In this document: one piece after another, positions 17,477 through 25,631 of the stretch
Layout: every line of letters begins with the position of its first letter
Position numbering within the stretch: position 1 is the first letter of the stretch
Assembly: GCA_019638455.1 (NCBI GenBank)
Contig: JAHBTU010000001.1
Coordinates: 1,069,501 to 1,133,500 of the forward strand
Source of the DNA: Saprospiraceae bacterium
GTDB taxonomy: Bacteria > Bacteroidota > Bacteroidia > Chitinophagales > Saprospiraceae
Direction of reading: 5' to 3'
DNA: 64,000 nucleotides
Notes under the pieces: model-generated
Told to the model about the DNA's origin: nothing
What the model saw: only the letters and a program-made list of their open reading frames with translations
Databases searched by the model: none
Program-made: the position numbers and the translations under genes

Positions 17477-19093
17477 TTATTTGTGGTCAAATTTCAAAAT
17501 TTCCTTGCTAACGGGTGTTTGGTTGAGTTTTGCCTCCAGCCACGCAAACACGAGCGCATAAAGGTACTTGGATTGGTCTTTCTCCATGTCTGCTTTAATA
17601 TCGCTCATCATTTTTGGGAATGAATCTTTATGGATGCTTCGAGGGTTGCGAAAAACGTTCTCCACCGCAACGAGGATTTTTTTCACAAAATCGTCGTCCA
17701 AACGAGCCTTGTGAAGCAAGCGTCGGAGGTTTTTGACGGGACTGCCAAGGTCAACATACCTTGTGAATGCGCCATATTCCCAGAGGCATATCAATTCGAG
17801 TGTTTTGCACAGTACCGACAGATCGGGGCGTATGTCTGTGCGCATTTGAGCGGCTTTACCAAACCAGTCGCTGGCACGGTCGAAGTCGTCCAGGACGTAA
17901 TAGACTTGACCGATGCTGAAACAGAGCGCCATGTAGCGGTTCTCCTGCATCCGATGCTTGTGCTTTTCGACCCCCTTGGCGATATGATTTTCTTCCACAT
18001 ACCTGCGACCCTCTTCGAGTTCATTTGCTGCCAAATAGTGTAGCAAGTGGTGGTAGGCAAGATGTTGATATCTGGTCAGTTCGTTCCGCGTCCCTTCCAT
18101 TTCGGCTTCCAATTGCTCTACCAAATCAAAGCGGCTTAATCGGAAACATCGGTTGATGTAATTGCTCACGGTGATGGAGAAGAGGGTCTGCTCTTGCTCG
18201 GCAAAAGCCTTGTGTTCCCGAAATAATTGGATGGCCTCTCCCTGAATCCGAACGGCCCGCTCCAGCATGGCTTTCTTGACCAACCCGCCTGATGTGCTTT
18301 TGTTGTGTGTGTGTTTCAGGTCGAAGGCATCGCTCAGAAAGTTTAAAGCGCGTAGCCTTGCTCGCGGGGGTATCGGGTCAAGCTGTCCTTGTTCATACTT
18401 TTCCAAAGTTTGCGTGAACTGCTCGTCGAGCGCCTCCGGCAAAGGGGTTCGTTTGCGCAGGAATACCTGTGTTTCGGTGGCAATTGCGTTGAGGTGTGTC
18501 ACATCTGCCAGATGACGCAACATCATGTCTTGTTCTCGTTTCCAATCGGCAAAACCCACCACGCCTTCGCCGCCAATTTTCCAGCCCAACAACTGGCCTT
18601 TCCACCAAAGCAGCTCCAACTGGTAAGTGGGCTTGTCCAATGTTTTGGCAAGTTGCATCGCTTCTTCGATGAGGGAAAGACAATCTTCAAACAGGTTTTT
18701 GCTGTGGAGAAAGACGATGTCCTGCATCAAGGCATTGAGGCGCGTAAGATGGGGCACCTCGTCGGGCGTGGAACGCATACTCTCCAATATCTTGCCGTAG
18801 AGATAACTGGCAGGCTGGGTGAGGTCGCCGGGTCTTGTGCCCAATTTTTTTTGTTCCAATAGATGCTGCATAAGCGTCTCCATATCCCGGTCGCTGGATA
18901 TAAATTCATTGACTGCATCGAATAGCGATACATATTTTTGAACCCTCTCCCCTCCCCAAAACTTCACATACTTTTTAAAATCCCCTTTCTGGACGGGTGT
19001 CAACGACCTGATTAGGCTGACAAGCCTGCTTATCAAGGGGGAATTCCTTGCTTTTTTAGCGATAGGTTTTTCCCTTTCGACTTCTTTTTTCAT
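17477..19093 (-). CDS. Conserved Bacteroidota hypothetical, helical repeat protein
   Basis: The 538-residue soluble protein is almost entirely predicted helix. A basic N-terminus (MKKEVEREKPIAKKAR) leads into LTPVQKGDFKKYVKFWGGE and YVSLFDAVNEF, a segment I recall from uncharacterised Bacteroidota proteins that begin with a LTKxEKRxFKxY-like motif. The rest has TPR-like helix pairs with Leu/Ala/Tyr periodicity (for example RYMALCFSIGQVYYVLDDFDRASDWF). No signal peptide or membrane helix. It is eight bases upstream of nadE in the same direction. I cannot assign a function; a scaffold or protein-interaction role would fit the fold. Confidence 0.75.
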   Translation of the reverse strand: MKKEVEREKPIAKKARNSPLISRLVSLIRSLTPVQKGDFKKYVKFWGGERVQKYVSLFDAVNEFISSDRDMETLMQHLLEQKKLGTRPGDLTQPASYLYGKILESMRSTPDEVPHLTRLNALMQDIVFLHSKNLFEDCLSLIEEAMQLAKTLDKPTYQLELLWWKGQLLGWKIGGEGVVGFADWKREQDMMLRHLADVTHLNAIATETQVFLRKRTPLPEALDEQFTQTLEKYEQGQLDPIPPRARLRALNFLSDAFDLKHTHNKSTSGGLVKKAMLERAVRIQGEAIQLFREHKAFAEQEQTLFSITVSNYINRCFRLSRFDLVEQLEAEMEGTRNELTRYQHLAYHHLLHYLAANELEEGRRYVEENHIAKGVEKHKHRMQENRYMALCFSIGQVYYVLDDFDRASDWFGKAAQMRTDIRPDLSVLCKTLELICLWEYGAFTRYVDLGSPVKNLRRLLHKARLDDDFVKKILVAVENVFRNPRSIHKDSFPKMMSDIKADMEKDQSKYLYALVFAWLEAKLNQTPVSKEILKFDHK

Positions 19094-19206
19094 AACAACT
19101 TAAACAATTGAAAAACAATGCAAAGTAAAGCCATTCACATTGCCCGACTAATAGTTGAACAAATATCTTGCAGGAACACGAGTCAACCATGAATAAAATA
19201 GGCCTG

Positions 19207-19214
19207 TATTTTTG
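19207..19214 (+). promoter_or_regulatory. Candidate -7 box for the 19248 gene
   Basis: TATTTTTG matches TAnnTTTG and lies 33 bases before the chosen ATG at 19248. No matching -33 element at the usual spacing. The position also argues against the upstream ATG at 19212 being the start. Confidence 0.35.
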
Positions 19215-19247
19215 TTGCACCAATTAAACTTCAAAATCAAATTTGCC

Positions 19248-19658
19248 ATGAGCATCACAAAAACCACCTACTCCCCAACGCACTCCATTTCGCCCCGTTA
19301 CCTGCGCATCGAGAAGGATGCAAGCACCGATATCATTATCATTGACGATTGTTTGTTCGACAACAGCGTTGCGGTACATACCGAGATTGACAAGGATACT
19401 GTGTGGCTAAAAGTCTTGCCGGGTTTTGAATTGACCATCTTGGACGATGAGCCATCGAGTATCAACGCATTCAGCCCAAGCCATGAAAATTGGAGCGCAA
19501 CGCGGGTTTTTGTACAGTCCGCCGAAGCCTTCGTGGTCGGATATACCGACTCTGCGAAAACCACGCAATCATCGGTGACAGGTTACGGAATGGGCAGCAA
19601 TGATGTGATGTACATAAAAATAGAAAGACAATCAGGTACCGTCACGATATTCCAATAA
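19248..19658 (+). CDS. Small hypothetical protein
   Basis: The 136-residue protein starts best at the ATG at 19248 (MSITKTTYSPTHSISPRYL). It has no signal peptide or membrane helix, and is rich in beta-type patterns (TDIIIIDDCLF, VWLKVLPGFELTILDDE, DVMYIKIERQSGTVTIF). I do not recognise it. The following 200 bases up to 19859 hold only a 27-codon ATG frame at 19697 (hydrophobic start, two Cys), which I do not consider supported. Confidence 0.6.
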   Translation: MSITKTTYSPTHSISPRYLRIEKDASTDIIIIDDCLFDNSVAVHTEIDKDTVWLKVLPGFELTILDDEPSSINAFSPSHENWSATRVFVQSAEAFVVGYTDSAKTTQSSVTGYGMGSNDVMYIKIERQSGTVTIFQ

Positions 19659-19859
19659 ACACAAAACGAATCATCATCGGCTAATCTTCCAAGCTTATGA
19701 AAACGTTCTTCCAGTTCGTCGTGGGTTCCGGCATCTGTGCGGGTGATGCGCTGACACGTCTGGTTCTCTGCCCTGTGTAGCGTCAAGAGATGTTCGAGTG
19801 AAAAACAAGTTGCGTGTCATGAAGCAGCTCGACACAGTTTGCCGGCCCCCCTTTTTTGT

Positions 19860-22703
19860 TTAGTAGTTCATGATAAACTCGGTTAGGTTGGCCTCTTCAG
19901 CCAACCCAATTTTTTTGCGCAAACGGTAGCGCTTGTTCTCCACTCCACGTACCGTGATATTGAGCAAAGGCGCAATTTCCTTTGATGAAAGGTTCATTTT
20001 GAGATATGCCGCGAGGCGCAAGTCTCCGGGGGTCAGGTCTGGAAACTCGTGCATGAGGCGTTTGAAAAAGTCGTCGTGCACGCGATTGAAAGATTCCTCG
20101 AAAATTTCCCAGTCGTGGTCGCCTTCAAGATGCTGGTCAATGAGGCGAATTATTTTTTGCATGGAGCGTGGCTCGTTTTTGGCCACCATCAAGTCATCTC
20201 TCAGGCGCTGGAGCACCTCATTTTTCCGAATCAGGTTGAGGGCAGCGTTGGAGAGCTCCCGGCTTTTGTTTTCCACTTCCAACAACAACCGCTCGCGCTC
20301 GGCTTCTATGCGCTGGCGCTGGAGTTCGCGTTGCTTTTCGGCCACCAATCGGCGGCGTTGCCATTCGAGGCGGCGCCGATTGAATTTTTCCACTCCCAAC
20401 ATGGCAGCGATGGCCAGTAAAAAATACGCGGCGAAGGCCCAGACAGAGCGATACCACGGCGGGGCAATGCTTAGGGCGAGTGTAGTTTCTTGCTCGTTGG
20501 TGTCGGTGCGCAGGCGGAAGATGTATCTGCCCGGCGGCAAATTGATAAATTCTTTTTCCGGGCTGCTTTGCCACGGCGACCAGCCATTCGAGAAACCATC
20601 AAGCCGCCATGAGAATTTGGGCGCGCGCTCAAAAAATGGTGCGGCAAAACGAAATCGAAGGCTATTGTGCCGCCATTTAAGTTTCAAAGGCTGGTTGGCA
20701 GAAAAATACTCACCCGATGTCGTTTCAATCGAACGAACGGTGGGGCTTGCCATGCTTTTTAGGGGTGATTTTTCCAGCAGTCGCTTGTCGAGCAGAGCAA
20801 ATCCGTTTTCGAGGCAAAATAGATATTTGGCCTCCGACAGCGCAACGGCATTTTCAAACATCGGCACCAATGAAAAAGGAAAATAGCGTGAGTGCTCCCC
20901 GATATGCAGGTGGACACCGCTGCTATCCACCGCAAGCACCTCATCGTCATAGCCGGGCAGCACCTTGCGTCGCGCGAACATGGAGGCCATTGGCTTGAAA
21001 TGAATCGCTGATTCATTGACCACGATTTCATGCGGCACAGGTGCCACGTTCACGACCAGATGTTGCCCGAATGAGGCAAGGTCAAGGTAGAAGTCGGTTG
21101 GCAGGCCATCTTCTCTGGTGTATGTTTTAATTTCACGGACTTGCTCAAGCGCCGCGTCCAAGCGCAAGCGAAACAAGCCCTTGTTTGGATGTGCGCCCCA
21201 TACATTTCCCGCGGTGTCGAAGGCAATTCTCCTTAGCGGCTCGCCAAAGCCGCGAACGCGATGGCTAAATTCCCATGCTCCTTTGCTGTTTTTTCTTAAC
21301 ACGCACAACCCCGTGTAGGTGCTTTGTAACAGATACGCATTGTTGCCGGGCACTTGCACGATGCACCAACCGCCCGTCAAATCGGAAATTTTTTGTGCGT
21401 GGTCGTTTTGAATGACAAATGTGCCGCCGTTGTGCCCGCACAAGAGCTGCTTGCCAAACACTTGCAATTGCCACACCTGTCCTTGTGTGCCTTCCACCAA
21501 TTGGAATTTGGCATGGCACGCCCCTGCCGCGGGGCAAATTTTGCGAACAAACACCCCTTGATTGGTGCCGATGTAAAGCCTGCCATCATGTTCGGCAGCC
21601 GTGTAAACCGTGCCGATACGACCCGTTTGGTCCGTAAAAATGGTCAAGGGGTCGCGCAAGGCCACCAAGTCGATGCCCCTGTCGAGACCAAGCCATATAT
21701 TGCCGTCGCGGTCTTCATGGATGGCCAGTACGGTGTTGTTTTGCAGGCCGTTCTCACGGTGCAGATGAAATTTTACAGCGCCCGAAGCATCCAAAATGTA
21801 TGCGCCATTGAGTATGGTGCCGATGGCCCAGCCTCCACCACTTATCGCTACCGCCTTGTTCAATTGGTATTTCTTGAACTCCGCATTGAGCGGACTGTCC
21901 CATGCGCGGCAGCTGCCATTGTTGATTTGAAAAATGCCGTGATTGGTAGTGCCTGCCAAAGCGCCCCCCAAACCGTCGGCCACAAGGAATTGCACGATTT
22001 TATCGGAAAGCACCTCTGTGCCTTCCATGAAGCGAAAGGTGTTGTCGGGCAACAATTCAAAAAGCCCACGTCCGATGACCGGGAGCCAAACGCGCCCACC
22101 CACCGCTTGCGCAAACATGATGGAACTGGGCGGCTGCAATACCACAACCTTCTGATAATCATATTTGTAAATCGTGGAAAAAGACTGAAACAAAACATAG
22201 TCCTGCATGGGGAGGATGTGCCATATCTCCTCTTTTTCCAAATGTTCCGCTCGCAATTGATGACTAAGCGAAGTATATCTCATCCGCCCCCTCGTGTCTT
22301 TTTCCCAATAGCCAAACTCGGCAAATCCCCCACAAAACACTTCGCCATGCCGCCCCATAGCCACGGCTCGAACGGTTTGTTTTTCGGGCATGGGAAAGTG
22401 TCCCCAACTCGCGCCGTCAAACTCGTACAGCCCTCCGTTGTTGCCCACATACATCCATCCGTCGGTGGTTGATTGCGTCAGCGACCAGTTTTGGTTCTGC
22501 CCGCCGTAGTCGGAAGGAGTGAAGTTGCGAACACGCGGCACCTCCTGCGCGATGCCACCCATCGGCGAAAGAAACAGACAAAGAAAGAAATAGCGAAAGG
22601 ATTGCAGCACGTGGCAAAGAAACGCGCTTCGAATCAAAGTCCGATGATATGCCCCGTTCGAGTCACGCTTTTTTCCCAAACTTCTCGACCGCCTTCGGGT
22701 CAT
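19860..22703 (-). CDS. Membrane-bound one-component regulator: beta-propeller, Y_Y_Y, LuxR-type HTH
   Basis: The protein of up to 947 residues senses outside and binds DNA inside without a kinase. Order: signal or anchor segment (FRYFFLCLFLSPMGGIAQ), a two-component-regulator propeller of repeated GNIWLG/ LYIGTNQGVFV blades (about residues 60-640), a Y_Y_Y domain (FSWRLDGFSNGWSPW to LPPGRYIFRLR), a membrane helix (WAFAAYFLLAIAAMLGV), a long Arg/Glu coiled coil, and a C-terminal HTH (LRLAAYLKMNLSSKEIAPLL, then VENKRYRLRKKIGL). No histidine kinase or receiver domain is present. The ATG at 22703 overlaps the DUF983 gene by 41 bases; a GTG at 22610 is an alternative start that would place the hydrophobic segment right at the N-terminus. 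Target genes are unknown. Confidence 0.88.
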   Translation of the reverse strand: MTRRRSRSLGKKRDSNGAYHRTLIRSAFLCHVLQSFRYFFLCLFLSPMGGIAQEVPRVRNFTPSDYGGQNQNWSLTQSTTDGWMYVGNNGGLYEFDGASWGHFPMPEKQTVRAVAMGRHGEVFCGGFAEFGYWEKDTRGRMRYTSLSHQLRAEHLEKEEIWHILPMQDYVLFQSFSTIYKYDYQKVVVLQPPSSIMFAQAVGGRVWLPVIGRGLFELLPDNTFRFMEGTEVLSDKIVQFLVADGLGGALAGTTNHGIFQINNGSCRAWDSPLNAEFKKYQLNKAVAISGGGWAIGTILNGAYILDASGAVKFHLHRENGLQNNTVLAIHEDRDGNIWLGLDRGIDLVALRDPLTIFTDQTGRIGTVYTAAEHDGRLYIGTNQGVFVRKICPAAGACHAKFQLVEGTQGQVWQLQVFGKQLLCGHNGGTFVIQNDHAQKISDLTGGWCIVQVPGNNAYLLQSTYTGLCVLRKNSKGAWEFSHRVRGFGEPLRRIAFDTAGNVWGAHPNKGLFRLRLDAALEQVREIKTYTREDGLPTDFYLDLASFGQHLVVNVAPVPHEIVVNESAIHFKPMASMFARRKVLPGYDDEVLAVDSSGVHLHIGEHSRYFPFSLVPMFENAVALSEAKYLFCLENGFALLDKRLLEKSPLKSMASPTVRSIETTSGEYFSANQPLKLKWRHNSLRFRFAAPFFERAPKFSWRLDGFSNGWSPWQSSPEKEFINLPPGRYIFRLRTDTNEQETTLALSIAPPWYRSVWAFAAYFLLAIAAMLGVEKFNRRRLEWQRRRLVAEKQRELQRQRIEAERERLLLEVENKSRELSNAALNLIRKNEVLQRLRDDLMVAKNEPRSMQKIIRLIDQHLEGDHDWEIFEESFNRVHDDFFKRLMHEFPDLTPGDLRLAAYLKMNLSSKEIAPLLNITVRGVENKRYRLRKKIGLAEEANLTEFIMNY

Positions 22704-23064
22704 ATTTCACATTAATATTAAGCCACATCAAGCGCGAAATACGAAAAATGTAAATAAAATTGCTCGCCAAAAAAGCAATGAGCAGGCCAAAAGAAGCCAT
22801 CTGGCTCCAACCCAACAACCAATGGAACAAGGCGATGAACAACAAGCAAAACCACCCCGTCCAAATGTACGAGATGAACATCGCGCCGTAATAGTACCCG
22901 GGTTCGGGAAAGTAGTTCAGGTCGCATTGGGGGCAGCGTTGGAGCATGTCTATCGGCTTGACAAACGACCAACTGCCCGTCTCGAACGTCTCGCCTTCGT
23001 GACAGCGCGGACATTTCAAATAAAAAATGCTGAAGGCTTTGGAGCCTTTTTTGAATAGCGGCAT
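22663..23064 (-). CDS. DUF983 membrane protein
   Basis: The 133-residue protein matches DUF983: a CPRCHEG zinc-finger-like start, a second CPQC pair, the signature PEPGYYYGAMFISY, and two strongly hydrophobic helices (about residues 65-85 and 90-110). The four Cys could bind a metal on the cytoplasmic side. Function unknown. The gene overlaps the start of the regulator downstream by up to 41 bases. Confidence 0.9.
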   Translation of the reverse strand: MPLFKKGSKAFSIFYLKCPRCHEGETFETGSWSFVKPIDMLQRCPQCDLNYFPEPGYYYGAMFISYIWTGWFCLLFIALFHWLLGWSQMASFGLLIAFLASNFIYIFRISRLMWLNINVKYDPKAVEKFGKKA

Positions 23065-23413
23065 GGGTTAGTGCGGTTAAAAAACAATGTTGTTTTAAGG
23101 TGAAAAACGAGGCCGTCTCACAAGTTTAAATTTCGACAGGATTAACAAGACTTACAGTTTTTTTTACCCGAAAAAGGGCGCGAATCTTGTCAACCCTGCC
23201 AAACAAACCTCACTTATGAGACATCCTCACGAAAAGCCAAAAGTAGAACGAAGCGAGGTGTTTTTACGGGTCGGGCAAATTTCCGCCTGCTTGTGCTGAG
23301 GAAAGTGTGACCAAAGTCACAAACCCGGTTGATGGTGGTCATTTGGCTCAATACGCACCGAGATGCAATTTTGTGACGCAAACAATTGATTTTCAAAACT
23401 TAATTCGAGCGTC
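23065..23413. other. Intergenic region with an extended inverted-repeat structure
   Basis: Between the DUF983 gene and the gene at 23414. Outer arms GTCTCACAAG (23115-23124) and CTTATGAGAC (23213-23222) pair at nine of ten positions; inside them lie two 9-mer family segments in opposite orientation (23131-23156 and 23181-23204) around a T-rich centre. I see no open frame worth calling in the rest. Confidence 0.55.
23131..23204. repeat. 9-mer repeat family, imperfect palindromic copy
   Basis: TTTCGACAGGATTAACAAG on the left and CTTGTCAACCCTGCCAAA on the right are approximate reverse complements, with a T7/ACCCG centre. It resembles the near-perfect palindrome at 36737-36817 in sequence and layout. 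Confidence 0.65.
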
Positions 23414-23824
23414 ATGATTATTGAAATACTAAAAGACAAAACCATCGGCCAAATACAGGAAGAATTCTCGAACACATTCCCATATCTGAAACTTGTTTTT
23501 TTTAGCAAACCACACAAAGCCTACAAGGGAAGTCCTGCCAAATTTATCGTGGATGACGGCAATATGCCTTTGGGCGAATTGATAAAAAAACACGAAGGCG
23601 GGCACATCTACATCGAGCCGGAGATGCCTACATGGCAAGTGGAACGCCTGTTTGAGTCGGAATTTGGGCTGTATGTGCAAGTATTCCGCAAATCGGGCAA
23701 CACATGGCTCGTGACCAGCGTGACCGACGACCTCACGCTCGAAGAGCAAAACGTGAAAGGCAAAAACAGCCAGCGTCATCACTTTGACTTGGTGGACCCA
23801 TTGGACTATCGCGAACAAGACTGA
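23414..23824 (+). CDS. Small conserved hypothetical protein
   Basis: The 136-residue soluble protein begins MIIEILKDKTIGQIQEEFSN and has an alternating strand/helix pattern, with conserved-looking KLVFFSKPH, GHIYIEPEMPTWQVERLFE and QVFRKSGNTWLVTSVTDD segments. The pattern suggests a compact alpha/beta fold. No export signal. It precedes a universal stress protein gene in the same direction by 65 bases, so the two may be co-transcribed. Function unknown. Confidence 0.7.
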   Translation: MIIEILKDKTIGQIQEEFSNTFPYLKLVFFSKPHKAYKGSPAKFIVDDGNMPLGELIKKHEGGHIYIEPEMPTWQVERLFESEFGLYVQVFRKSGNTWLVTSVTDDLTLEEQNVKGKNSQRHHFDLVDPLDYREQD

Positions 23825-23889
23825 CGGCCCAGTGTTTCGCCCGATGTGCGTTCACCGATTTTGATTGCAAACAATTCACATTCGAGATA

Positions 23890-24714
23890 ATGAAGACCAT
23901 ACTTGTTCCTACCGATTTTTCCAAATGTGCAACCAACGCCTACCGATACGCGCTTGAAATAGCTGCTCGCACAGGCGCGGAAATTGTGGCACTTCACGTC
24001 ATCTACCCGAACGAGGGCGTGGAAAACAATGTGTACAGCGCTTTCTGGATTGACGAGTATTTCAAACAACGAGAACGCGACCTCCGCAACTGGACGCGTC
24101 GACAGGCCAAGCGCGAAGACTTGAAAAAAGTGCCAGTGCGCAGCCAATGCACCATTGGGTTCCCGGCCTCATCGGTCAGCGCAGCAGTAGAGCAAGAAAA
24201 AGCCGACATGGTGGTGATGGGCACTACGGGCGCTACAGGGCTAAGGGGTGTTTTCCTCGGGAGCGTGGCTTCTGGGGTGATAGCCCGCACAAAAATACCC
24301 GTGTTGGCGGTGCCTCAAAAGGGTGCTTTTCAGGAGAAGTCAACGGTGGTTTTTGCGACCGATATGCGCCTGAGGCTCGACGAAAAAACTATCCGCCTGA
24401 TGCGCGAGTTGCCACAAATGAAGCAGGGCAAAATGCACATCGTTCATGTGCTCGACAAACCGGGAGAGCCAGACAAGGGACAAGAAGCGGCTATCAGCCA
24501 AAAACTCGCGGACATCCAACACGATTTTCGATACCTGCACGACCGCGATGTGGCGCAGGCCATCGTCAACTTCGTCGAATCCACCAACGCCGGCCTCTTG
24601 GTGGCCGTCGCCCATGAGCACAGCCTGATGCATCGGTTGTTTTTCGACAGCATGACGCGCAAACTCGCCCAACGGGTGAAAGTGCCGATGCTGGCATTGC
24701 ACGATAAAAGTTGA
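23890..24714 (+). CDS. Universal stress protein, tandem-domain
   Basis: The 274-residue cytoplasmic protein begins with the UspA start (MKTILVPTDFSKCATNAYRY) and the first domain ends with the nucleotide-binding type signature GTTGATGLRGVFLGSVASGV (G-2x-G-9x-G-S/T). A second, more diverged Usp domain covers residues about 155-274, where VVFATDMRLRLDE starts the fold, but its C-terminal glycine signature is lost (AHEHSLMHRLFFDSMTRKLA). The first domain should bind ATP; the second probably does not. A stress or redox survival role is family knowledge. Confidence 0.9.
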   Translation: MKTILVPTDFSKCATNAYRYALEIAARTGAEIVALHVIYPNEGVENNVYSAFWIDEYFKQRERDLRNWTRRQAKREDLKKVPVRSQCTIGFPASSVSAAVEQEKADMVVMGTTGATGLRGVFLGSVASGVIARTKIPVLAVPQKGAFQEKSTVVFATDMRLRLDEKTIRLMRELPQMKQGKMHIVHVLDKPGEPDKGQEAAISQKLADIQHDFRYLHDRDVAQAIVNFVESTNAGLLVAVAHEHSLMHRLFFDSMTRKLAQRVKVPMLALHDKS

Positions 24715-24870
24715 GCAAGCAGACAGCTGCCACGCTACTGGACATTATTTTTGTGCTGCAAAGACACAAAATGCGGCAAATCAATGCGTATTTTGCCTTG
24801 CGTCGTTGTGGCTTCGTGGCAAATTTGAAAATATCCAGTAGTCTGGACAGCTACTCACAGAAAAAAATTA

Positions 24871-24901
24871 CGGCAGCACGGTTCCGATAGTCATGCTGCC
24901 G
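24871..24901 (-). terminator. Intrinsic terminator for the 24923-25231 gene
   Basis: Arms CGGCAGCA (24871-24878) and TGCTGCCG (24894-24901). On the minus strand the hairpin is followed by TAATTTTTTT. It begins 22 bases past the stop of the minus-strand gene. A further inverted repeat (CTACTGGA 24735-24742, TCCAGTAG 24834-24841) lies between it and the universal stress gene. Confidence 0.7.
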
Positions 24902-24922
24902 CTTTTCATTGTGCCTCGAATG

Positions 24923-25231
24923 TTAGTTCAGATAAGCCGGGGCGTAAGGCAAGGTCTCCTTCTGACGCATTGGGAACAAGCGCCGCAGCAGCGTCATGGG
25001 GGAAAAGTCACGGGGAGAAAAAATAACCTCGACGAATACCAATTTCAGGCAACGCTGCACGCTGGAAACGGCGATGACCAAGGCATTGCCCTTGTTGTGA
25101 TGAATCTTTTCCACCGAGTCGAGTCGCCAGTCTTCCGAATGAATTGAGGTGTCTATGTGGGTATCGGCGAGTTGATAGCCTTTGGAGGTAAGGTTCTGGA
25201 TGGTTTCCGAGAGCGATTTGTGATGTTTCAT
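24923..25231 (-). CDS. Small hypothetical protein
   Basis: The 102-residue protein begins MKHHKSLSETIQNLTSKGYQ, which recalls a family of small Bacteroidota proteins that start with a short helix plus LxxRGYT and continue with a conserved HPEDFxVDEVYRFEG-like stretch; here the matching part is IHSEDWRLDSVEKIHH. The C-terminal third (from about FSPRDFSPM) looks unrelated and basic. The family link is from memory and tentative. A terminator follows directly at 24871-24901, which supports expression. Confidence 0.6.
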   Translation of the reverse strand: MKHHKSLSETIQNLTSKGYQLADTHIDTSIHSEDWRLDSVEKIHHNKGNALVIAVSSVQRCLKLVFVEVIFSPRDFSPMTLLRRLFPMRQKETLPYAPAYLN

Positions 25232-25370
25232 GTGTAAATGCTATTTTAGATTATGATTATGAGAAAAACGAATTCGGAAATCCAAACGCGGGGTGAAAGG
25301 CCTAAATTTCAATCGTCATTTTGCTTAATTGTTAGCGGGTGACAAATCGCGTGTTTTCATTGCCAATCCA

Positions 25371-25432
25371 ATAGGCTTGCGGCGGTGGTGGCCTTTCTCT
25401 TCGCTCAAAGGCCACCACCGCCGCAAGCCTAT
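25371..25432. repeat. Perfect 26-bp inverted repeat (hairpin)
   Basis: Arms 25371-25396 and 25407-25432 are exact reverse complements over 26 bases with a 10-base loop (CTCTTCGCTC). The stem contains a G+C-rich core (GGCGGTGGTGGCC). No T-run follows on either strand, so it is not a standard terminator. Its right arm touches the first bases of the 174-bp dispersed repeat. Confidence 0.9.
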
Positions 25433-25603
25433 ACCCAGATTAAAGAGGATTTGAACCTGCCCATTGGCAAGGCAGGGATTTCCTTGATTGATTTGTGTGA
25501 TTTCCAAAGGATTGCGAGCACCGTTTGTTCAAAACCACCTTGTCAGACCCTGTATTCAGGGGCTTGCCCGGCCAAGTGAAGCGGACGGGGCTGATTTGCG
25601 TTG
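25430..25603 (+). repeat. Dispersed 174-bp repeat, copy 1
   Basis: Identical in length to 30797-30970 with about seven mismatches and no gaps (about 96 percent identity). Both copies are intergenic. The plus strand holds a short open frame ending in a TGA (ILE/LYS/ASP-rich then SKPPCQTLYSGACPAK), where several differences between copies are silent or conservative; no ATG start is evident. Confidence 0.9.
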
Positions 25604-25610
25604 ACAATAA

Positions 25611-25618
25611 TACTTTTG
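25611..25618 (+). promoter_or_regulatory. Candidate -7 box for glycosyltransferase gene
   Basis: TACTTTTG matches TAnnTTTG and ends 13 bases before the GTG start at 25632, so the transcript would have a very short leader. It lies just beyond the end of dispersed repeat copy 1. Confidence 0.4.
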
Positions 25619-25631
25619 CAGCATTACGCCT

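Larger units (their letters stand above)
25232..25631. other. Intergenic region with hairpin and dispersed repeat
   Basis: About 400 bases without a gene. From left to right: an A/T-rich leader, a perfect 26-bp hairpin (25371-25432), the 174-bp dispersed repeat (25430-25603) and a short promoter-like stretch before the glycosyltransferase. Confidence 0.7.
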
